From: Pyrinomonadaceae bacterium
GTDB lineage: Bacteria; Acidobacteriota; Blastocatellia; Pyrinomonadales; Pyrinomonadaceae
Length of the DNA: 64,000 nt
Direction of reading: 5' to 3'
Assembly: GCA_014380365.1 (NCBI GenBank)
Contig: JACMJZ010000025.1
Span: 1 to 64,000, forward strand
The notes beneath the pieces were generated by a model that saw only the letters and a program-made list of their open reading frames with translations, searched no databases and had not been told where the DNA came from. The translations under genes were made by a program, and so were the position numbers. This document shows, piece by piece, positions 34,095 to 42,130 of this stretch. Numbering within the stretch: the stretch's first letter is position 1; each line of letters starts with the position of its first letter.

Positions 34095-35675
34095 TTACCA
34101 ACCCATGAGGAGTTTCAAGACCAGTTCTGTAAAAACCTTTCGTTGCTTCTCTCGATTCTTTTCTCTAAGTGAAATTTCATAGATCGCCAACAGTGAGCTT
34201 GCTAGTTGACGGTAAGGCTTCTTAGTTTTCAAGTCGTCCGGGTCGGGGAGCACGAGCTCCAAGTGCTTGGCCTTCTCTACAAGTTTCGCCTCTGGCAAAT
34301 GGCCTGGTTCGACGCTCTCATGGGTTATCTTGACGGGTCCGTCGACCAGCGCAGACGATATTGCTTGCAAATGCTCTGTGTGTTCCTCCTCCTTTGCGCT
34401 GGCCTTTGCCTTGGAGCGAAGCCCTATCTTCTTGTAGACTTCAGGAAAAACCTGATTATGAAGAAGGTCGTGGAAATAAGATTGTAGAATTCTAAACTCT
34501 GGATGAAATCTATTGAAACTGTCTCGGTCTATATTAAGCGCATCTTCTAAGCCCTCATCTACGTAAATCTCTGCAGTTACCCATTTCGCCCTTGGACCTT
34601 CATTGAATCTATAATCCATGAGCGAGGGATCGTAATAACCAATCCCGACGTTCTTGATTCGAATCAAAACACCCCGAAGCTCGTCTGGTAGGAGTTGCTT
34701 TCCCTCTTGAACCACCACGTAACCATGAAATCGCAAATCCTTGGAATAAACTCGCCTAGCTTGAGGTTCGATTCGTATTGTTGTATATCCTGCCTTATTC
34801 CCTCGAAGAGCAATGGGTTTCAAAAGCTGTAACTCGTCAACGTATACCTTGAAATCAGAAGATTCAAGCCTACGTTGGTCCTCGGCAATTAGCTTACTTG
34901 GTAGAGCAGTCTCACTGATAAAGGGAATCGGACAGGCCGCAGCAAGCTCCCAAAGTAGCCGCCAGTAGTCTCCGAGCTCCTGAAGGGAATGTACGCTAGA
35001 AAATATTTGGAGGGCTCGCTTCCACTCTCTAGGGGGCTCCTTGAATTTCTCAAACTTCGTTTTGTCGAGCGACTCCTTGAAGGTTTGAACGAATGTTGGA
35101 TGAATCTCATTCGTAATGATAGTCGTTCCCACCTCAACATCGTTCGGATCAAAGTCCTTCTCAAATTCATACTTGCCTATATCCACGATCTTCAACGGTG
35201 AAGTCGCTTCACCTGGTTCTTGAACCATGATGTCCTTCACTATCGCAGCGTCGTCATCATCTAGACGTTCTTTCAAAAGATCGTACAAGGTAACGCGCGC
35301 CCGAAACCCCGTGTTCTTGTCGGTTTTCGATGTTATTGTGAAAGCACCGCAGACTTGGGCTATTCCCAGCATTCCAATACCTAGGCGTCCAATAACTTGC
35401 CTATTGTTTATGAGAGACTTTTCCTCCTCCTCACGCTTTTCGCTGTTACCAATACCCCCGGACATGAGGTTTTGAAAATCATCTCTCGCAAATCCATCGC
35501 CGTCGTCTTTAATAGAAAGCTGAAAGAAATTTGGATAATTGGTATTGATCCGTACGGTGAGTGCGTTTGCATCCCAAGCGTTACTTACTAGTTCTCGCAA
35601 AGCACTTGCTGGGCTTCGATACAAACCGCGACTTAAGTGGGCAAGAACTTTCTCGTGTACTTTTATTCTTGGCAA
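34095..35675 (-). CDS. GHKL ATPase (MORC/Hsp90-like) in methyltransferase operon
   Basis: A 526-residue protein with an N-terminal GHKL (Bergerat) ATPase domain. The N-box is ALRELVSNAWDANA (E28, N32, D35), the G1 motif DDGDGF (57-62) and the G2 loop GRLGIGMLG (96-104). This layout, ending at about residue 110, is that of MORC/Hsp90/MutL-type ATPases rather than histidine kinases, as there is no dimerisation/phosphoacceptor domain. The remaining 400 residues are unknown with a charged C-terminus. TTG 35675 has GGAG seven nt upstream and lies 3 nt after the methyltransferase stop. MORC-type ATPases are known partners of restriction-modification genes. Confidence 0.85.
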   Translation of the reverse strand: MPRIKVHEKVLAHLSRGLYRSPASALRELVSNAWDANALTVRINTNYPNFFQLSIKDDGDGFARDDFQNLMSGGIGNSEKREEEEKSLINNRQVIGRLGIGMLGIAQVCGAFTITSKTDKNTGFRARVTLYDLLKERLDDDDAAIVKDIMVQEPGEATSPLKIVDIGKYEFEKDFDPNDVEVGTTIITNEIHPTFVQTFKESLDKTKFEKFKEPPREWKRALQIFSSVHSLQELGDYWRLLWELAAACPIPFISETALPSKLIAEDQRRLESSDFKVYVDELQLLKPIALRGNKAGYTTIRIEPQARRVYSKDLRFHGYVVVQEGKQLLPDELRGVLIRIKNVGIGYYDPSLMDYRFNEGPRAKWVTAEIYVDEGLEDALNIDRDSFNRFHPEFRILQSYFHDLLHNQVFPEVYKKIGLRSKAKASAKEEEHTEHLQAISSALVDGPVKITHESVEPGHLPEAKLVEKAKHLELVLPDPDDLKTKKPYRQLASSLLAIYEISLREKNREKQRKVFTELVLKLLMGW

Positions 35676-35678
35676 GTT

Positions 35679-36977
35679 CTATCTCCTGCCGTTGGTCTTG
35701 CGTAGGATGAGGATATTCTCGTTAACCGCTTTCGAAGTTGCGGACGACCAACGTGTGCGCCAGTGTTCAATAGCATCTGTCTCGAATCCAACTTCCTTTG
35801 CGAGCGACGAGAGTATCTTGGCAGTTGGTATGTGCACCTGTAAATATGAAGATTGGTCCCCGACGACATAGGCGCACATGGCATTAGGTTTCAACAGTCT
35901 TCGAATGCTTTTAAAATGGCGTCGCATGCCGCCGAAGTACTCCGAGATAACGGTTGGATATAGGCGTCCAAAACCATGGTCGATATCCTTGGTCTTGCGT
36001 TCAAGTTCTTTCACAATTCTCTTGATTGCTTTGTGACGGGTAACTAATGCCGCGTCATCATCGTCCTTGTATATGTTTTTGGTGTGTGACCGAATCATTT
36101 TCTCTTTTATCGCTCGCAGACTCTCGCGATCCGATACAAGGCCTAAGAACACAAGCTCCAAGCGCGCATTCCGAGTGTAATCGTGCTCCGTAGGATATGG
36201 AGGCGAACAAATTCCTGCCGAGAAGCGACCGGTGATCGTGGGTTTTAGCAGCTCATAGCACTTTCGTGAATCGCCTTGGAATATCTCGACGCCTCCGGGA
36301 TTCAGCGAAGCGATCGCGTTGAGATCGGAGCCCATCTTCCTGACTCGTTTTTCAAACCCGGCGAACACGTCAGCGTCCTCTTTCTCTGTGACGCAGTAAA
36401 GCTCAGGTCCAAACTTTACATTTGAAGCGCCCAGAACGATCTCCGAAATGAGCGCTAGCGTCAGGGCGTTCTTATATGAGGCAGAGGTCGGAAGGTTCTC
36501 AATGGACGATTTTATGGCGATTGATTTTCGAAGTGGCTCTGCGCTGATCCAGCCTCGCTTAAGCATACCAGTTGACTGCAAATACCGAGTGGTAGTGTGG
36601 GAAAGGTATTTCGTATCCGACCGAAGACGAAGGCGCTGGCGCTTTTCGACGTCGTCAAGCAGGTCGAGTAACCTGCCGCTCTTGAGCGTCCAATTTGTTT
36701 TGACTCGCGCAGAAAAGCAACTCGATGGATTGGCGTCGATACCCACGGCATCAATCCCATTCTTGAGGCATTCCACCAACGTTGTTCCGCTACCGCAGAA
36801 GGCATCAATAACCGCGTCGCCTCTTCGCAGCGCAAATCGATCCAGTAATTTTTTCACTAAATGATCCGAATAACCGGGAACTATGCGGTACCAATTGTGA
36901 ACCTCGCCATTGAGAATAGTCTGCTGTGAGGGCGGTGTCTGACGCTTCTTAGATGGTGTGATTTCTGGGATAGTCAA
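35679..36977 (-). CDS. DNA adenine/cytosine-N4 methyltransferase
   Basis: A DNA amino-methyltransferase. The SAM-binding motif I is FCGSGTTLVE and the acidic loop AVGIDANP follows. The catalytic motif IV is SPPYPTEHDYTR about 200 residues later, with the intervening region likely reading the target. Motif order is I then IV. The start is uncertain: TTG 36977 lies only 2 nt after GGAGG, and a TTG at 37049 lies upstream of a good -10 box (37017-37022). Lengths are 432 or 456 residues. It is the first gene of a three-gene operon that is AT-rich compared with its neighbours, suggesting horizontal transfer. Modified base and target site are unknown. Confidence 0.85.
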   Translation of the reverse strand: MTIPEITPSKKRQTPPSQQTILNGEVHNWYRIVPGYSDHLVKKLLDRFALRRGDAVIDAFCGSGTTLVECLKNGIDAVGIDANPSSCFSARVKTNWTLKSGRLLDLLDDVEKRQRLRLRSDTKYLSHTTTRYLQSTGMLKRGWISAEPLRKSIAIKSSIENLPTSASYKNALTLALISEIVLGASNVKFGPELYCVTEKEDADVFAGFEKRVRKMGSDLNAIASLNPGGVEIFQGDSRKCYELLKPTITGRFSAGICSPPYPTEHDYTRNARLELVFLGLVSDRESLRAIKEKMIRSHTKNIYKDDDDAALVTRHKAIKRIVKELERKTKDIDHGFGRLYPTVISEYFGGMRRHFKSIRRLLKPNAMCAYVVGDQSSYLQVHIPTAKILSSLAKEVGFETDAIEHWRTRWSSATSKAVNENILILRKTNGRR

Positions 36978-37016
36978 ATCCTCCGTGAGGCAAAAGTGAA
37001 GAGCCGTGGCGGTTGG

Positions 37017-37022
37017 ATTATA
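37017..37022 (-). promoter_or_regulatory. probable -10 box of the methyltransferase operon
   Basis: The minus strand reads TATAAT exactly. No good -35 element at 17 nt is seen. It supports a transcript start near 37010 and hence a translation start downstream, near 36977. Confidence 0.4.
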
Positions 37023-37091
37023 GGCCCGACCTGAAGGGATGGCTAGCAAAAACGTCGGGCCAAGAGGCGGCCTCGGGAGTTGCTCGTTTAG

Positions 37092-39050
37092 CTAGCGTTT
37101 TAGGACAAAGTCTTTCGGGACAAACTCAAGGGAGCGAATGGTTCCATTGGTTTTCGTCCGCGCATCGGTTTTCGCTACATAACAGACGACGACATTCACC
37201 GGCTTGCGCGGACCGCACGTGATCTCACCGGCGATGTCTGCGCTGTAAGTCGTAATATCAACCTGCTCAAAGCTTGCCGCCTTAAGTCTGAGCAGTTGAG
37301 CACCATTCTTGACGACGAAGGTTATGCCTCTCGCGTCGCATTCAATGCGCACAAGAATGCCTCCTACTTGCGTTTCACCGGCTGCCGGTTTTCGCAGTGC
37401 CTCCCGCAAGTGGGAGGAGGGATCGACGTCCTTGACCGTTTCAGCCTGGTCAGGGGTCACGACTAACTCTCTGAGGACGGGCTTGTCAGGCGAACCTCGC
37501 TCGCCCGTGTCGGCGCGGAAGCGGGTCATCTGTTCCTGAATCGAAGATATCGAAGCCAGCAAACTCTGCGCATTTGCTTTGATCTGCGGGTCGGCGCCGT
37601 TTGCCGCCAGCGGCACAACCACGTTTCGTGCAACCTCGTATTCCTGCTTACGCATGTACAGTTGGGCGAGCACAAATAGGAATTCTTCACTGCCGGGCGA
37701 GAGCGAAACCGCGCGCCTGATCATGGCAATCGATTCATCCAGTTCCTCGCCCGTGACCAGGTTCACAAAAGCCAGCAGATGATACGATTCCGGAAAATCG
37801 GGCTTGAGTTCGATCGCTTTACGCAGTTCCGCGCGCATTTTCTTCGCCGTTTCCGCGGGAACACCATAAACAGGTTGTCCCTCAGTCATAACTTCCCGAC
37901 TCAACGCAAAGGCGTAATAGTAGTGCAACAGATAGTTGCCTGAATTTTCGGCGACTGCCTGCTCAAGGTGTGCCCTGGCCTCAGGGATTTTCTTTTGCTC
38001 CATGAGAACCATGCCCAGTGATGCATGGGCCATCGCCAGCTTCGGATCGAGTGCCAACGCTTGCTCCAGTCTGGTCTTCGCATCATTAGGGCGGTGAATG
38101 TGATGGAGCAGGTCACCAAGATAGGCTTGCGCCTCTGCTTCAGAAATGGGTGCGGCCTTCATCTCTGAATCGAACTCGAGTTTCTTTTCGAAAGTCGCAA
38201 TCTGACCGCGGTAGGAGCTACGCTGAATGTAGTCTTTCAATTCCTTCTGCATGCCGGCATAGTCTGTCTGGAATGCCTGACGAAACGCAGTCTCCATCGG
38301 AGTGTTTTGACGAAGCAAGGTGACAAATGCTCCGAGCTGAGGCAGACGCTTTCCTTCGTTGCCCTGGACCAAATAATGCATGAGCGCCCACGACTGGGCA
38401 TAGAAGAGTCCCCGGGCGTCGTGTTTGTTGCGCTCCAGCGAGTAGTAGTCAACCGCAAATAACTTGTCGAGAGGCAATAGCTGCGTCGTCCGTAGCAGCT
38501 CAAGATGATGGGAGATGAGATTGCCGAGGTAAACTTTGCGATCGTCTTCGATCTTGAAGGTACTGTAATACTCGGCGATGCCTTCGTTGAACCAGGCCGG
38601 TACGTTGGTTCTGCCCAACGTGTTGTTGACTAACAAGTGAACGTATTCGTGAAAGATCGTGGTGAAGGAGTCCTCCCCACGATTTTCTGTCGTTAACGTG
38701 ATGTAATTTACGTCGCGGCCCGGCTGGAAATACCCGGCGACCGCTACTGTCTTGCCGTCAGCCACTGGTTTGAAAGGTTTGTACGAGCTGTCGCTCTTGA
38801 ACACGATGACGGTGGTGGGGACAGGGGAGGTGAAAGCCATTCCCGGAAAGAGTCTCGAAAACACGTCGCGAAACTGTTCGAGCTTTACCGCGACCTGGCG
38901 GATCTCTTTCTCGTTCGCGTTGCCAACCAGAAAGAAATTCTTTGAGCGTACGCTGGTCCAGGTGTCTTTGGCAGAGACGGGCTGATGCGTTGGAACGACC
39001 GCCAAAAAATAGAACACGATCGCCAGGGCAAGGGTAAATCGCTTAATCAT
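37092..39050 (-). CDS. secreted TPR protein with gluzincin-type metallopeptidase domain (DUF1570/peptidase-MA-like)
   Basis: A 652-residue protein with signal peptide (FTLALAIVFYFLAVVP). The N-terminal domain carries HEYVH (H134, E135, H138) and a downstream NEGIAEYYST giving the glutamate ligand, the pattern of gluzincins. Residues about 295-500 contain tetratricopeptide repeats (AQAYLGDLLHHIHRPNDA, AMAHASLGMVLMEQKKIPEA). A C-terminal beta domain ends at KDFVLKR. Probably a periplasmic peptidase or an enzyme with a protein-binding scaffold. The family call is firm, the substrate unknown. Confidence 0.85.
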   Translation of the reverse strand: MIKRFTLALAIVFYFLAVVPTHQPVSAKDTWTSVRSKNFFLVGNANEKEIRQVAVKLEQFRDVFSRLFPGMAFTSPVPTTVIVFKSDSSYKPFKPVADGKTVAVAGYFQPGRDVNYITLTTENRGEDSFTTIFHEYVHLLVNNTLGRTNVPAWFNEGIAEYYSTFKIEDDRKVYLGNLISHHLELLRTTQLLPLDKLFAVDYYSLERNKHDARGLFYAQSWALMHYLVQGNEGKRLPQLGAFVTLLRQNTPMETAFRQAFQTDYAGMQKELKDYIQRSSYRGQIATFEKKLEFDSEMKAAPISEAEAQAYLGDLLHHIHRPNDAKTRLEQALALDPKLAMAHASLGMVLMEQKKIPEARAHLEQAVAENSGNYLLHYYYAFALSREVMTEGQPVYGVPAETAKKMRAELRKAIELKPDFPESYHLLAFVNLVTGEELDESIAMIRRAVSLSPGSEEFLFVLAQLYMRKQEYEVARNVVVPLAANGADPQIKANAQSLLASISSIQEQMTRFRADTGERGSPDKPVLRELVVTPDQAETVKDVDPSSHLREALRKPAAGETQVGGILVRIECDARGITFVVKNGAQLLRLKAASFEQVDITTYSADIAGEITCGPRKPVNVVVCYVAKTDARTKTNGTIRSLEFVPKDFVLKR

Positions 39051-39398
39051 TCGTTATTCCTTCAGTAAAAGGTTGAGTCCCGTCCGGGAACCGGCAGAGG
39101 CTGAGTTGTTTGTTCCGAGCGCTGGAGGCACTGCGTCCAAGTTGCGCACTATACGAATAGCCGATTGTCGGTGTCAAATTTCCACTCCGGCGCCTGCGAT
39201 GAAGTGAGATGTGCCGGCGGAGTGTGGGTTGCCTGTGGTAGAGAAGGGCGGCTTCGTGAACGGCAGTCATACAGCGTTTGTACCACCGGGGCGGCAAGAG
39301 AGTTAGTTAGGGCCTATCGATTTACCCGGTCGCTACCCCGACTTGTCTGGGTTCTGATTTGTCTTTGAGGTGCCAGCAGGATGGTTTTCGCGCTACCT
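39051..39398. other. intergenic with repeat-like words
   Basis: No gene is convincing. Around 39325-39360 the words ACCCGGTCGCTACC and GGGTTCTGATT match the repeat found inside the transketolase gene. Confidence 0.4.
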
Positions 39399-39992
39399 TT
39401 ACGGCCGGAAGATGGAAGAATCAGATAAACGAAAAGCGTATTCGGCAATCACCCACTGCGACACAGGTGCGCCGTCTTTTAGAGCTGGCCTAAACTTCAT
39501 CTTGCAGCCAGCGCGCATCGCGTTTTCCGTCAGGCCGGCGGGAAGGCCCCTAATGACTCTTACTCTCGAGACTTTACCGTTGCCGGAAAGCAGCAGCCTG
39601 AGGACAACGAAACCCTGAATGCCATTGCGGCGAGCTTCCTTCGTGTACGATGGTTTAGGCTTGGCCGTTATCTCAACGCTGGAGTCCGTTTCTTTGGAAG
39701 TGAGTATTCGCTCGTTGGGCTCTGTTGTCCCGTTTCCCGCCGCGCCTTCCGCAGTTTCGAGAATCCTCTCCAGCGTTCCATCATCAGAACATCGATAATC
39801 CTGATTTCGTTCGGCGGTAATGGATGTAGCTCGCACTTCCGCGGCGATTGTCTTCGGCGGTTTATCTGCTCCCGTCTCCTCCTGCGCGGGCAGAGGAACT
39901 TGCACCTTAAGGTCTTTGGGTCGCCTCCCAGACTGCGAGTGTGCAACCGAAGCGAGAAGAAGTACCGCGACTAGAGAAACTACTACCTTCAT
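39399..39992 (-). CDS. periplasmic TonB C-terminal-domain protein
   Basis: A 197-residue product. The signal peptide (MKVVVSLVAVLLLASVAHSQ) begins at ATG 39992. The C-terminal 90 residues are a TonB-like domain (SYTKEARRNGIQGFVVLRLL, RAGCKMKFRPALKDGAPV), with a short linker before it. No proline-rich TonB membrane anchor is seen, so it is a stand-alone TonB-fold protein, common in Acidobacteriota. The frame upstream of 39992 is open but crosses a palindromic repeat (40037-40090) and is unlikely to be coding. Role outside the membrane is not known. Confidence 0.8.
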   Translation of the reverse strand: MKVVVSLVAVLLLASVAHSQSGRRPKDLKVQVPLPAQEETGADKPPKTIAAEVRATSITAERNQDYRCSDDGTLERILETAEGAAGNGTTEPNERILTSKETDSSVEITAKPKPSYTKEARRNGIQGFVVLRLLLSGNGKVSRVRVIRGLPAGLTENAMRAGCKMKFRPALKDGAPVSQWVIAEYAFRLSDSSIFRP

Positions 39993-40036
39993 TTGGGGGC
40001 ATTGTATAGCAAAGTCAATAACAGAAGCCCAACCGA

Positions 40037-40090
40037 AGCCGGGAGCGCAAGCAGCGGGGTCCCCGACCGGGCACCCCGGTTGGGTGCTCG
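40037..40090. repeat. GC-rich palindromic repeat (GGGGCTGCCCC family), reversed
   Basis: On the minus strand this reads GGGGTGCCCGGTCGGGGACC then CCGC, followed by TGCTTGCGCTCCCGGC. It matches the elements at 10381-10441 and 56276-56362. Confidence 0.65.
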
Positions 40091-40188
40091 TCCTGCCTGC
40101 TGTTTCTTGTTCAAAGGAAGAGCCCTTGCTTACGCGCGGGCTTCTGCCAGGCGAGCCTGTGTTTGGCGCGGGGCTGATGATCACACAA

Positions 40189-40220
40189 AGAGGCGGGCCC
40201 AATCATTCGGCCCGCCTCTA
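40189..40220 (-). terminator. probable terminator of the ferredoxin gene
   Basis: GAGGCGGGCC and GGCCCGCCTC form a perfect stem of about ten pairs with an 8-11 nt loop, 22 nt after the ferredoxin stop. On the minus strand it is followed by TTTGTGTG, a weak T tract. Confidence 0.6.
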
Positions 40221-40241
40221 AATAAAGCAAGATTCTCTGGA

Positions 40242-40541
40242 CTACTCTTCGGGACCAGTGCAGCTTGGCCCATGCAAAGCAGGAATCTTTTGACTGATCA
40301 CCGGAAAGTTTGGCGCCTCATCGATATTGATCTGGGTCCAGTGCGCATAGTTTTCCGGCACGTTGGTGTCCGCGAAGATTGCTTCGACGGGACATTCCGG
40401 CACGCAGGCATCGCAATCGATACAGGTGTCGGCATTGATATAAAGACGATCCGGCAGTTCGTGAAATGCTTCGACCGGGCAGACCGCCGCGCAGTCGGTA
40501 TATTTGCAGTCAACACATAACTCGACAACTACATAGGTCAT
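40242..40541 (-). CDS. fdxA: 7Fe-type ferredoxin
   Basis: A 99-residue cytoplasmic electron carrier. The first cluster has C9-xx-C12-x4-C17-x3-C21 (CVDCKYTDCAAVCPV), the pattern of 3Fe-4S/4Fe-4S FdxA ferredoxins. The second has CIDCDACVPECP (C40, C43, C46, C50). The C-terminus is an acidic tail typical of the family. It is monocistronic with a strong hairpin just downstream. Possible partners are the Rieske oxygenase and the molybdenum enzyme, but this is not shown by position. Confidence 0.93.
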   Translation of the reverse strand: MTYVVVELCVDCKYTDCAAVCPVEAFHELPDRLYINADTCIDCDACVPECPVEAIFADTNVPENYAHWTQINIDEAPNFPVISQKIPALHGPSCTGPEE

Positions 40542-40693
40542 TAGTGGAATATGCTCCTTTGGTTGATGGCAAATAGTTATTCAGTAACGCATGTAATGTC
40601 AACAGAAAAATACCAGAGCAAAGAGAAGCTACTGTCCGCGGATTACGCCGATTCCATAGATTGAAGTTCGATTACAGAATTCCGAAAACAAGC

Positions 40694-40757
40694 GATCCAC
40701 GAAAGCACACCAACTAACACGAAATGCTGTTAGTGTTATTCGTGTGTCTAACGGATC
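40694..40757. repeat. inverted repeat, GATCCACGAAAG family
   Basis: GATCCACGAAAGCACAC on the left faces GTGTGTCTAACGGATC on the right. Related arms lie at 51520-51580 and 62790-62850. Confidence 0.65.
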
Positions 40758-40830
40758 GTTTTGCTGTCTGGATTTGGTTGCCGCACAAACCGCATTGTGA
40801 AAATCTGGGAATGACACCGCGACTGGCGCG

Positions 40831-41508
40831 CTAACTTCCCGCGGATTCTTTTTTCACAACGCTGCCCGGGCCGTTTACAGTTTGCTTCACGTGCGGGTCT
40901 CCATGATAAGTGACGCGCGAGGGACCGCTCACGGTGACGTCCAACTCGTTTTCGGCATAGACTTCAACTTTTGAAACTCCATTCGATTCGACCCTGGCAC
41001 GATCAGCGCGCAGTCTATGCGTGTCGATGTTGGCAGCACCGTTTGCGTCTATCCCCAGAGCCTTGGTTTCTCCAGACACTCGGATCGTTGGCGCGCCGTT
41101 TACATCCAACCCAAACTTATCATTCTTTAATCCCGTGATTTCGATTCTGCCGACGCCATTGGCGGAAAGGCCTTCGAGATTTGGCGCTGAAATCTTTAGC
41201 GAAATCGGCTTGCGAGGTGAAATACTCCGCTTGCTCCGGATGTGCAGCACGTTATTGGAAACTTCGGTGGTAATCAACGGCAGAATATTGTCGTCTCCCT
41301 CGATCTCCAGGCTCAGCGGCGACTGGGCCTTAAACTCGATTTCGTAAGCTCCCTCGGTCGAGATCGAAGTGAAGTTGGCGACGCTGCGCTTCTCTTTCTG
41401 ACGATTGCCCGACCCAGCCACGCCGTCGTGAATTACGTTGCATCCAACCCCGAGCGACGCCAGGATCATTACAAGCAGAATCTTTTTCACCTTAGTGTTC
41501 TCCTTCAC
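40831..41508 (-). CDS. DUF2807-type lipoprotein (putative auto-transporter adhesin head domain)
   Basis: A 225-residue lipoprotein. The leader ends in the lipobox LGVGC at about residues 19-23. The mature part is a right-handed beta-helix of repeated turns (SANGVGRIEITG, VNGAPTIRVSG, IDANGAANIDT, VESNGVSKVEV, VSGPSRVTYHG), the hallmark of the DUF2807/GIN domain. Surface or periplasmic adhesion is often proposed for the family but not proven. It stands among zinc-ribbon and membrane genes with no shared function visible. Confidence 0.85.
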   Translation of the reverse strand: MKENTKVKKILLVMILASLGVGCNVIHDGVAGSGNRQKEKRSVANFTSISTEGAYEIEFKAQSPLSLEIEGDDNILPLITTEVSNNVLHIRSKRSISPRKPISLKISAPNLEGLSANGVGRIEITGLKNDKFGLDVNGAPTIRVSGETKALGIDANGAANIDTHRLRADRARVESNGVSKVEVYAENELDVTVSGPSRVTYHGDPHVKQTVNGPGSVVKKESAGS

Positions 41509-41527
41509 CTTTTTGTGAGTGTCCCGA

Positions 41528-41554
41528 GTAGGACAGGCAGGAATGCCAGTCCTA
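41528..41554. repeat. GTAGGACAGGCA hairpin
   Basis: GTAGGACAGGCAGGAATGCC with its complement forms an imperfect hairpin just upstream of the DUF2807 gene. It is related to the hairpin at 25238-25262. Confidence 0.6.
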
Positions 41555-41556
41555 CG

Positions 41557-42009
41557 TTATCGCGTCGGTTCATTGCGGGAATAGTCCAGCGTGCGTGTTG
41601 TGTTTTCGGTGACGCTCGGTAGCGGCTCTGGCAGCGAGCGCGGCTGCGGGCCGCGAAGCTCGGCTGTCGTCACTGGCTGTTGCGGCGAAATAACGCGTGC
41701 GTTCTCTTTGCCGCCAATCACTTTTGATAGTTGTCTGCACAGAAAAAACTCGACAACGCCCACCAGCGAGAAGGTCATGAACATAAAAATGCCAATCAGT
41801 TCTTCATGAAACTGCGCGCCGTTCTTCAGAGCGATCGCGCCGCCCAGCATCAGACCCAGGCCCGCGATACCAAGAACCGTAATCGCCGAGATCAATTGAG
41901 TGCTGATCGCTCCCGACTTCGGATCATCGCGCTCCTTCAAGCTGGCGCCGCAGCGATTGCAGTAACTGAGACCGGGAGTCAGCGGTGTCGCACAGGTTGA
42001 ACAGTACAT
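41557..42009 (-). CDS. zinc-ribbon membrane protein
   Basis: A 150-residue product with an N-terminal zinc ribbon (C3, C6, C17, C20: CSTCATPL...YCNRCGASL). Two membrane helices follow at about residues 39-60 and 70-90. A basic tail with QPQ and RSLPEP words ends it. Such small zinc-ribbon membrane proteins are abundant in Acidobacteriota, with no assigned function. A putative -10/-35 was not identified. It precedes the DUF2807 gene on the same strand by 48 nt and could share its transcript. Confidence 0.8.
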   Translation of the reverse strand: MYCSTCATPLTPGLSYCNRCGASLKERDDPKSGAISTQLISAITVLGIAGLGLMLGGAIALKNGAQFHEELIGIFMFMTFSLVGVVEFFLCRQLSKVIGGKENARVISPQQPVTTAELRGPQPRSLPEPLPSVTENTTRTLDYSRNEPTR

Positions 42010-42130
42010 AAGAGATCCCTTTCCTTAGTTCTTCATGAACGCGAAGCTGAGTAGAGCACTTAGTGAGTCAAACGGCCCTTTACTGACCGATGTTCCGGTT
42101 AAAGTTCCACTCTTCAGTGTAAACGTGTAA

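Noticed and set aside
39993-40202. N-terminal extension of the TonB-domain protein
   Set aside because: It reads through a palindromic repeat, and a clean signal peptide starts at 39992.
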